Assembly (NCBI GenBank): GCA_943324925.2
Contig: CALPNL020000048.1
Span: 1-11,165 of the forward strand
Direction of reading: 5' to 3'
Length of the DNA stretch: 11,165 bases
From: Chitinophaga pinensis
Lineage (GTDB): Bacteria > Bacteroidota > Bacteroidia > Flavobacteriales > Flavobacteriaceae
Under the pieces are notes generated by a model that made no database searches, was not told the DNA's origin, and worked only from the letters and a program-made list of their open reading frames with translations. This document shows, piece by piece, positions 1 to 8,900 of the stretch (position 1 is its first letter; every line of letters begins with the position of its first letter). A program made the translations under genes and the position numbers.

Positions 1-65
1 AAGTGGAAAGTGAAACCCCGAAAGTTATGCTTTTGAGGTATATAGTTTGGTATTATTCATTATTT
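1..65. other. Non-coding flank, nothing recognised
   Basis: No convincing coding frame, RNA gene or repeat is visible here. The stretch lies beyond the terminator of the minus-strand operon and is probably part of an intergenic region continuing to the left of the window. A TATAGTTTG string near position 40 resembles the Bacteroidota -7 element but has one base too many between TA and TTTG, so I do not call it a promoter. Confidence 0.5.
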
Positions 66-105
66 AAAATAAAAAAGCCGAGTTTAGAATATTCCAAACT
101 CGGCT
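66..105 (-). terminator. Intrinsic terminator of the adhesin-porP-ompA operon
   Basis: Positions 76-85 (AGCCGAGTTT) pair perfectly with 96-105 (AAACTCGGCT), giving a 10-bp stem with a GC-rich base and a 10-nt loop. On the minus strand the stem is followed at once by TTTTTATTTT (complement of 66-75), the U-tract expected of a Rho-independent terminator. It starts 20 nt after the stop codon of the OmpA-domain gene, so it should end the whole minus-strand transcript. On the plus strand the hairpin is followed by CTATTATTT, a poorer tract, so termination there would be weaker. Confidence 0.9.
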
Positions 106-125
106 CTATTATTTAAATTGATAAA

Positions 126-1997
126 TTATTTAACAATAAGGAATTCTGAACGTCTATTTTGCGCATGTTCTTCTTCAGTACATGCTTCTTTGCAATCCAC
201 TTTTGGTTCGCTTTCTCCAAAACCTTTTCCTGTTATTCTTGCAGCAGCAATTCCTTTAGAAAGCACATATTGTACAGTTGATTTTGCTCTTCTGTCAGAC
301 AAGTTCATATTGTAAATATCACTACCTCTATTGTCGGTGTGAGATTTAGCAAATATTATTAATTTATCATTAGCCTTCATCACTTGAACTAACTTATCCA
401 ATTCAAAAGCACCTGCTTGGGTAATATTGCTTTTGTTGAATTCAAAATAAATAGGATTTAATACAATTTCTGTTGGTTTAATAATAACTTCAATTGGATT
501 AAGTGGTGTTGGTACATTTAATTTTCCTCCTTTATTTTTTGCAATGCTAAATACACCACTTTCGTAACCGTTTTTAGCCACTTGAAGGCTGTATTCCGTG
601 TTACACTCTAAAATAAAATCAACATTTCCGTTGGCGTCTGAAATTTTTGTTTCAATAATATTCTTTTTATCGTCTAAAATTGCAACGCTAGCCCCTTCAA
701 GAATAACTCCAGATACTGCATTAGTAACAAGAATGGTAGATTCTACACTACAAAGTGGTTTTGCAATATATAAGTCATCCGATTCTTCACGATTACTTGA
801 AAAGAACCCTAGATTTCTTTTTGTATTAAACGAAAAAGAAAAATCATCTTTTTCACTATTAACAGGTTTTCCAAGATTTTGAGCAAGTTCTGACTTACTT
901 AAATTAATAAAATAAACATCTAAACCTCCTAACCCTTGTCTAGAATCTGATGAAAAGTAAAGTACATTATCATCGGTAATTGAAGGAAATTGCTCGTTAC
1001 CTTCTGTATTTATTTTAGATCCTAAATTAACCGGAGTTCCATAAACATCTCCTTCTGCAACATCCACTTTCCAAATATCATTTCCGCCTAATCCTCCTGG
1101 CATATTTGAGTTAAAATACAACGTTTTTCCGTCGGAACTGATGCTTGGATTACTGATGGAATACAATTTATTATTGAACGGTAATTGTTTTGCTTCAGTC
1201 CATTTATTATTCACTTTTGTAGCTTTGAAAAGGTACATTTGGCTGAATTTTGTTTTTATATTTTTGATGTCTTCGTAATCATCAATCACACGGCTATCTC
1301 TTGAAAAATAAATGGTATTCCCGTCTGAACTTACACAGGCAGGTCCGTCATGCCAGATTGTGTTAATGTCCTCCACTTCCATTGGAGCGCTTAAAGAATC
1401 ATTATCAAAAAGTGTTGCTTGATATACATCTAAATAAGATTCCTCTTTCCATCCTGTTTTTTTCTTGGATATTTTTCTTGAACTAGAGAAATAAAGGGTA
1501 TTATCATTCGCTAACTTAGGTCCAAAATCGGTGTATTGACTATTAATAGTAACCGGTTGCAGGTTAAATACTTTTTGTTTGCTAAGTAATTTGGGAATGT
1601 AATTTGGGTTTTCATTAAATAAAATTGCTCGGATATCTTTTGGATTTTTACTTGCAAATATGGCCATTTGAGCATTTGCTTCTTCGTATCTTCCGCTTGC
1701 TTTTAGCATTTGAGCATATTTAAAATACGTTTCTGCCTCCTGTGGCTGAGTTAATGAAAGTGCATACCATTTAATTGCTTCTGTAGTATTAAACATGTTA
1801 TAATAGCTCTCAGCAAGCTGATTGTAAATATAATTTTGTTTTATACCGGTTCCTACTAGTTTTAAATATTCTTTACTAGCATCTAGATATTCAAATCGTT
1901 TAAATAATTTATCGGCCCAAGCGGTTTGGCTGTCTTGAGCTTTAACAGAAATTGTGCTAACAAACACAAAACTTAATATCAGAAATATATTTTTCAT
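126..1997 (-). CDS. PorE-like TPR / beta-propeller / OmpA-family protein
   Basis: Predicted envelope protein of 623 residues that probably links an outer-membrane complex to peptidoglycan. A signal peptide covers residues 1-20 (cut near VKA|QD). There is no lipobox cysteine. A TPR-like helical region spans about 25-120. PD40-type propeller blades fill about 150-410, with repeated motifs SSDGNTIYFS (223-232), SSDGKTLYFNS (287-297) and NVLYFSSDSRQGLGGLDVYF (344-363). A carboxypeptidase-regulatory-like beta domain lies at about 416-490. The OmpA_C domain (about 511-623) keeps the peptidoglycan-binding Asp555 (SHTD) and Arg570 (LSDRR) at the 15-residue spacing of the family, plus NRRSEF near the end. 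The same domain order is known from PorE of the Porphyromonas gingivalis T9SS, which works with PorP; the gene just upstream here is porP-like. The start is the only ATG before a good signal peptide, 17 bp after the porP stop. Domain calls are firm; the PorE-like role is inference, and many flavobacterial paralogues share this architecture. Confidence 0.93.
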   Translation of the reverse strand: MKNIFLILSFVFVSTISVKAQDSQTAWADKLFKRFEYLDASKEYLKLVGTGIKQNYIYNQLAESYYNMFNTTEAIKWYALSLTQPQEAETYFKYAQMLKASGRYEEANAQMAIFASKNPKDIRAILFNENPNYIPKLLSKQKVFNLQPVTINSQYTDFGPKLANDNTLYFSSSRKISKKKTGWKEESYLDVYQATLFDNDSLSAPMEVEDINTIWHDGPACVSSDGNTIYFSRDSRVIDDYEDIKNIKTKFSQMYLFKATKVNNKWTEAKQLPFNNKLYSISNPSISSDGKTLYFNSNMPGGLGGNDIWKVDVAEGDVYGTPVNLGSKINTEGNEQFPSITDDNVLYFSSDSRQGLGGLDVYFINLSKSELAQNLGKPVNSEKDDFSFSFNTKRNLGFFSSNREESDDLYIAKPLCSVESTILVTNAVSGVILEGASVAILDDKKNIIETKISDANGNVDFILECNTEYSLQVAKNGYESGVFSIAKNKGGKLNVPTPLNPIEVIIKPTEIVLNPIYFEFNKSNITQAGAFELDKLVQVMKANDKLIIFAKSHTDNRGSDIYNMNLSDRRAKSTVQYVLSKGIAAARITGKGFGESEPKVDCKEACTEEEHAQNRRSEFLIVK

Positions 1998-2014
1998 TAT
2001 AGACGGTATTTATA

Positions 2015-2935
2015 TTAGAAATATCTAGGTGAATGTGAAACTTTTTTAGGCACGTATAAATCAAATAATAAGATGATTTCGTGAGAAGAAGGGGTAGTTA
2101 CATTCAGGTCAGAAACGATATGGTCATAAGCATATCCAACTCTTAAAGAAGGATTAATTGCATAGTTTACCATTAAACCAAATGAGTCATTTAATCTGTA
2201 GGTTGCCCCTGCCTCAAATTTTTCTTGGTATAAGAAATTGGTGGAAAGGTCGATTGAAGCTTGAGTTCCAATTGCAGATTTTACCATTCCAAATGGTTTA
2301 AATTTCAAGTTAGGATTAATATCAAATACATATCCTCCTGTAAGAAAATAATGTTGGGTTTCCGTTCCGTACTTTCTTCCATTATAATCAAGATGTACAG
2401 ATTTTAACATATTAGGGATTGAAAACGCTAAGTAATAGTTATCCGTATAATAAAATAATCCTGTACCAATATTCAATTTTGAGTTATTGGTGTTTTCTTG
2501 AAACGACCCATCATTTGGATCTGGTAATGTTGGTTGGATAATACTTCTTAATCCAATTTTTTGAAAGGTTACCCCAGCTTTTAAACCGAAGGCTAATCTT
2601 TTCTCCCCGCCTAAATTTAATGTGTAGGAGAAATCTCCATAGACATTATTTTCTTCAACAGGTCCTATTCTATCGGATAGAATTGACAATCCTAGACCAA
2701 CATTTTTTCCAACTGGTGAAGAACCCGAAAATGAAAAAGTAGTAGGCGCATCTTCAATTTGTATCCATTGCTTTCTGTATAATAAACCGAATGACAGGTT
2801 TTCTTTAGAGCCCGCATATGCAGGATTTATTATGTTCATATTATACATGTATTGTGTATAATGAGGCGCTTGTTGTGCATTAACATCAAGAAATGACATT
2901 AAAATTAAAATAGCTAGTAAAAATAATTTTTTCAT
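2015..2935 (-). CDS. PorP/SprF-family type IX secretion membrane protein
   Basis: Outer-membrane beta-barrel of 306 residues in the PorP/SprF family. Residues 1-21 are a signal peptide (MKKLFLLAILILMSF, cut near NAQ|Q). The family N-terminal signature follows: APHYTQYMYNMNIINPAYAG at 23-42, then LLYRKQWIQIEDAPTTFSF. The rest alternates polar and aromatic residues in strand-like stretches, with the usual C-terminal GYAYDH and SHEIILLFDLY segments and a terminal phenylalanine (PRYF), as expected of BAM-assembled barrels. Length is normal for the family. SprF of F. johnsoniae is required for secretion of the gliding adhesin SprB, and type B T9SS substrates are commonly encoded next to an SprF-like gene. 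The neighbour upstream ends in a type B domain, so this protein probably serves that substrate. It is likely co-transcribed with both neighbours. No Shine-Dalgarno is present; TTTAACCCTT precedes the ATG. I give no symbol because the paralogues are numerous. Confidence 0.95.
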   Translation of the reverse strand: MKKLFLLAILILMSFLDVNAQQAPHYTQYMYNMNIINPAYAGSKENLSFGLLYRKQWIQIEDAPTTFSFSGSSPVGKNVGLGLSILSDRIGPVEENNVYGDFSYTLNLGGEKRLAFGLKAGVTFQKIGLRSIIQPTLPDPNDGSFQENTNNSKLNIGTGLFYYTDNYYLAFSIPNMLKSVHLDYNGRKYGTETQHYFLTGGYVFDINPNLKFKPFGMVKSAIGTQASIDLSTNFLYQEKFEAGATYRLNDSFGLMVNYAINPSLRVGYAYDHIVSDLNVTTPSSHEIILLFDLYVPKKVSHSPRYF

Positions 2936-2955
2936 AAGGGTTAAATTTAGGATTA

Positions 2956-2983
2956 ATAAGCGCTGAAAATTTTCAGCGCTTAT
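2956..2983. repeat. Perfect 28-bp palindrome between adhesin and porP
   Basis: The arm ATAAGCGCTGAAAA is followed directly by its exact reverse complement, centred between 2969 and 2970. As RNA it would form a stem of about 12 bp with a 4-nt loop. It begins 13 nt after the adhesin stop codon and ends 20 nt before the porP ATG. The minus-strand sequence after it (TTAATCCTAAA) lacks a clear U-tract, so it is not a standard terminator. A partial terminator, an RNA-stabilising or processing hairpin, or a protein-binding dyad are all possible. Confidence 0.85.
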
Positions 2984-2995
2984 AAAATCTTAATA

Positions 2996-5900
2996 TTATC
3001 GATTAATATAAATCCATCCAGTAAATGTATTCCCTGAATTTCTTGTAATTACATAATAGTAAGTTCCATCAGGAAGATCGCTTCCGCTATCGGTTTGTCC
3101 GTGCCATTGATTGGTATAGTTTGGTCCATGACTATAAACTTTAGTACCGTATCTGTTGAAGATGCTTAATGATTTTACATCAGATAATAAAAATGCTTCA
3201 TTATCACCATCTCCATTAGGAGAAATTCCTTTTTGAATAGTACAACTAATTCCGTCCACTAGTTGAGAGGTTACATATCTACAGCCATTAACTGTAACTG
3301 TTGATATATAAGTTCCAGAAGTACCAATAACTATTGAAGGATTAGACGTTGGTCCAAATGTAAATCCGTTTGGCCCAGTCCATTCATAAGTTGCATTAGC
3401 TGGGTTAAACGAACCAGCAACTGGTAATGCAGTAATTGTAAAATCTGGACCAACACAAACTGCAGTTAACTGAACATTAATCTGAGGAATAATAACAAAT
3501 GAGGCGGTTGCGGTTGCTTGAGGACAACCTCCTGCAGCGGCCATTGTATAGGTTACTGTGTAAGATCCTGCGGCACTTGTGCTCACATTAAATGTCCCTG
3601 ATGTAGCACTAATAGAAAGTCCAGATGGAGAAGCACTAAAGGTACCTCCTGTTGTCCCTGTTAATGTTACAGCTTGTGAACCCGTATTGTTATAGCAATA
3701 AAAAGGATCGCTATAAGCAATAGTAGCCTGAGGTAAGTTAGTAATAGTTACTTGAGCTGTAGCAACAACTGCAATACATCCTCCTGAGGTTGCAATAGTG
3801 TTAGTCACCGTATAAGTACCAGCTGTGCTGGCTGCTAAATTAATTGCGCCAGTTGTAGCATTAATACTTAATCCTGTTGTTGAAGTAAATGTTCCTGCAA
3901 CACCTCCACCAGAAAATACTGGACTTGGATTGGTTGCAGTTTTACAATAAGGAGAACCCGGGTAACTAAATGTTGCTACTTGAGGAGCCGTAATTGTAAT
4001 TGCAAATGTTGCTGTAACGGCATTACATCCGCCAGAGGCAGCTATAGTATTGGTAATAATATAATTGCCGGGTGTACTTAGAGACAAATCAATTGCTCCT
4101 GTAGCACTATTTAAAGACAATCCTGCCGTAGAAGTAAATACCCCTGCGGTACCCCCGTTAACAAAAGTGATTACCGGATTTGCACCCGTTTTACAATAGG
4201 TAGCAGAATTATAGTTAAATGAAGCCACTGGCGATGGGGCTACTGTAACTGACATTGTAGTTGTATTTGCACATTGATTAGCTGCTGGAGTAAACGTGTA
4301 AGTAGTTGCGCCAGCAATTGCAGTATTGATTACCGCATTCCATGTTCCTGTTATAGCAGGTGTATTTGTGGAAGACGTCGGCAATACAGGGGCAACACTG
4401 TTCTGACATAAAGTCGGAATTTGTGTAAATGTTGGTGTTCTAACTCCGGTAATTAAAACATTTCCTGTAACTGGTGATGAAGAACATCCTAGACCTGTAA
4501 TTGAAACCGCATCAATAAAATTCCCTACAGTTAAGTTTCCAGAACCAGAACTTACAGATACAAATCGAACGGTGTAATTAGTAACACCATTATTAGGGAA
4601 TGTGTAATTGATACTGTTGAACACCCATGCACTTGGTGTTGCTGAGAAGTTACCTAAACTTACGTATGGGCCACCAAAAGGTCCTATTTCAACTCGCATT
4701 ACATCGGTTCCTGAAAAACGTCCTCTGTGTGCAAATGATATATTAACTGAAGACCCTGGTATAATCGATAGATTTTGAGAAAGTGTAGATACTTGATTGG
4801 CATTTAATTCGATAAACTGTGTTCCTGAATAAGCATAAGTGTTTTCAGAACCATTAGTCCATACTTCAATTAATCCATCGGTTGCTGAAGTTCTCCAACA
4901 TTGGAAATTATTATTGTTAATGAATCCTAATGAACCCATTGGTATTCCTGTTGGACTTTCAAAATCGGAATTACAGAAATTGCTTTGTTGAGTAATTACT
5001 ACACTATATGCTCCTGAAACTGTTGCATTAAATGACGCAACATTACCAGGATTTGTTGCTCCCGTTGGAACTGTCCATGCATAAGTGTAATTTCCTGGAA
5101 GTGTTGGGGTAGCAGTAACTGTTGCAGAGGTGCTTGAACAAACTGTTGGACTATTTACGGTAACACCTAAAGCAGGATTTACAATAATTGATTTAGTCGC
5201 AGGAAGTGAACATTGACCTGAAGTAGGTGTAAATGTGTAAGTAGTAGTTGCAAGGTTATTTAATGCTGGAGCCCAAGTTCCAATTACTCCATTTTGAGAA
5301 GTTGCTGGTAAAGCTGTTAAAGTTCCTCCATTACAAATTGGTGTAACATCTAAAAATGTTGGCGTGATCGTTGCCGGATTTACAGTAATAGTCATGGTAG
5401 TATTACTTGAACAAGTACCAGAACTTGGTGTAAAGGTATAAGTTGTTGTAGCGTTATTATTTATAGCTGGCGACCAAGTTCCTACTACACCATTGGTAGA
5501 AGTTGTTGGTAAGGCGGCTAATGTTGCACCTGCACAAATTGGAGCTACTTGAGTAAATACAGGGGCTACTGTTCCAACTTGAATTGACATAGTTGTGGTA
5601 GTTGCACATTGGCCTGCATTTGGTGTAAATGTATAAGTAGTTGTAGCCGTGTTATTTATCGCTGGTGACCAAGTTCCCGTTATTCCATTTAAAGAAGTAG
5701 TAGGTAATGGTGCTGAAGTTCCTCCGGCACAAATTGGTGGCGCTGGATTAAAAGTAGGAACTGGTAAAACAATATTAACAGTTGCTGAACTTACCGCTCC
5801 TGGACAACCTAAAAACTGAGGTAAATTATAGCTTACTATGTAAGTTCCAACTGTACTTGCACTTGGATTAATAGCTCCTGTGGTAGTGTTTAATGACAAT

Positions 5901-8900
5901 CCAACCGCTGGAGACACCGTATAATTTCCTCCCGTTGGTCCTGTTTGAGTAACGTTTTGAATAGTAGTGTCTGTTTTACAAAAAGAAGCCGCGCTGTAGT
6001 TAATATTTACATTTGAAGGCGGTACCGTGATTGTAATAGCCCAAGAATCTACATCTGATGGACATGTTCCAGAGGCAGCGATCGTATTATAAACCACGTA
6101 AGACCCTGGTGTACTTCCAGCAAGGTTTATTAAACCTGTAACCGGATTAATTGCAAGTCCTGATGGCACTGCTGAAAAAGTTCCCGCGGTTGCATTACTT
6201 ACAAAGCTTGGGGTTGGATTTGCCTCGTTTTGGCAGAAGAAATTTTTAGGATAAGTGAAATTTCCGAATGGACAACAAATAGTAGGTATAGGCCCTGCAG
6301 TTTGAGTAATTCGCACATACCCTTTTCTACCATTAAAGTTGGTGATCATAATTATATATATTTCCCCAGCAATAGCATTATTAACTCCAAAGTTTTCTGT
6401 AAAAGCAGCAGAGAAACTACATCCTATTCCGGTGGCAGGTGCGTTTGTAGTAGAAATTCCTGCACAAGCGGCAGCATTTGAAGTAAATGGCCCCCATGCA
6501 ACAAAATCCACGTCAATCCCTGTGCCATTAAAGGCACTACTCGTGTTTTGCTCTAAAAAGAAATTGTAGTTTCCATTAGTTGGTATTTGTAAATAATAAA
6601 AAGTTGGAGATGGAGCCGATCCTAAACAACCTACTGTTGTACTTGTTGTTGAAAAAGGACTGATAGGATTTGGCAAGGTTGGAACTCCCACATTATTAGG
6701 AATTATAATTGGGTTTATTGCGCAAAGCGGTAATGCCGTTCCGCAAGTACCAACATTTGTTCCAACACAAAGTTCAAATCTCGTTGTTGAGGCCACAGTT
6801 CCCGTTGAATAAGCTCTAATATAATAGGTTTGACCAATGGTTAATCCTGTTGCTGTATTGTTATTTGCAGTAAAACAAGTTCCAAATTGAGTAAGGCTTC
6901 CACAAGTCCCCGTATAAAGTGCTAAGTTGATGTTTCCTGGAGCTATACCATAATTTTCACCTAGAATCGTAATATAATGACTTGTAGCAGTCGCGGTAAA
7001 TTTAAACCAAACATCATCGTCATCAATCGTTCCTCCACAAGAATTTGCTTGGATAGATCCTGTCGCAAAGGCAACGCTTCCTGTTACTGTTTGCAAACAA
7101 TTGGTGTTTTGATTTACTGCTATGTCTATAGCGCCAGTACATTCGTCATTTGCAATTAAAGTATTAAAATTAAATGGCCCAGCAATAGAACTTGCATCTG
7201 TAGGAGAACATATTGCTCTTACATAATAATTATAACAGGTTGAAGAAGTCAACCCTGTAATATAAAAAGGATTTGAATTGGCATTAAGCCAAAGTGGTGA
7301 ACCAATTGGGGGTATAGCTGAACCGCAAGGGACTGCAGCTACTTGCCAAGCGGTAGCGAAACTTCCGTCAGGGTTAGCGGGTTGTGTCCATCCCAATAAT
7401 GCGGTAGACTGAGTAATTGTTGTCGCTGTTAAGGTCTTTGGTTTAGTACAAGTTGGTGGCGGTCCACAAGTAACACTTGCATTCCATCCCGCTGCTGTAG
7501 TTACGGTATCAGAAGTAAATACAAAAGTTAAACATCCAGAAGGGTTCGTTGCGCTAAATGGGCCTATTGTTGCGGTTCCAGAGAAGGTTCCAATCAATGT
7601 CCCAGCGGTACTATTACCATCATAAACTCTTAAGAAATCGAATCCGTTTTCAGTAGCAAAAGTGTTAAAAGTAACCGTTACTACTTGTCCTGGAATTGAA
7701 GGACAGATAGTAGTTGTTCCTGCAGCAGCAGTAATATTATTAGCATAGTTTCCATTTGGTCCTCCCGGATCAAAAAAGGATCCACCACAACCTGGCAATG
7801 TAGTCACTGAAACAGGCAATAATGACCATGAACTAAGATCGGTTGCAGAACAAGCCGCTCTTACATAAATATCGTAACACGTTCCTGATGTTAAATTTGG
7901 CACAACAAATGGATTTGAATTTGCAGGCAACCATCCAGTAGAGGTGGCTGTTGGTGCTGTAGTTCCACAAGGTAAGGCAATGTAATGCCAAGCAGTTGGC
8001 GTGCTTCCGCTTGGGTTGGCAGCTTGTGTCCATCCAACAGAAACTGAAGTAGCTGTGATGGCCGAACTGGTTAAAGCACTTGGCCTAGTACACGTTGGAA
8101 TTGGTGCACAAGTAACACTAGACAACCAACCCGCTAAAGCTACCGTTGGATCTGAAGTAAATACAAATGTTAAACATCCGTTAGCTGCTGTAGAAGTAAA
8201 TGGCCCAGGTAAATTAGCGCCTGTTAATGTTCCTGAATACGTTCCTAAAAGCGTACCTGCTGAACTATTCCCGTTGTATACTCTTAAAATATCTAATCCA
8301 GTTTCTGTAGCGAAAGAGGCAAAAGTTACTGTAACAGCGTCACCAGGAGTTACAGGACATATAGTAGTAGTTCCAGTTGCTGCAGTTGTATTGTTAGCAT
8401 ATGTTCCTGAAAGCCCTCCAATGTCTACATAGTTTCCTCCACATACCGCAGGCCCAGGAGCCGTTGTAAATGGGAAAGGTCCAGCCCAAATACTACCTGA
8501 GAAAGCACATTTTGAACGAACATAATATTTATATTGGGTTAAAGGTAATAACGGGGCAAAAGGAGCAACCGTTAGTGTTGTTGCGGTATAAGGATTAGTA
8601 TTTACAATAATTCCAGATCCAATTGGATTTAATTGAGTAGCAGGAATAATCTCAATTTCCCATTGGTTACATGTGTTTAAACCCACGCCTGTTAATGGGT
8701 TTGGATTAGTCCAGTTCAACACTGCGCTAGTAGAAGTAAAAGTTCCAGCTCCAAGTGTAGTTGGTTCCAAACATCTTGAAACAACCAAAACATCATCTAA
8801 AAATAAATCATCCCCTTGAAAAGGAGAAGTTTGAGTTACCTCAGATACAAAGGCAATATATACTTGTGTTCCAGCAGGATAAGTTGCAGGTGGAAAATCA

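Noticed and set aside
126..882. Plus-strand open frames at 118-315 and 598-882
   Set aside because: Both are antisense to the OmpA_C and CRD-like parts of a confident gene and show no recognisable protein features.
8001..8432. 143-codon plus-strand open frame opposite the CUB-FN3 region
   Set aside because: It lies wholly antisense to a well-supported domain region. Its low-complexity Val/Ala/Pro composition is what the reverse complement of Thr/Ala/Gly-rich codons gives, and no family or start signal is seen.
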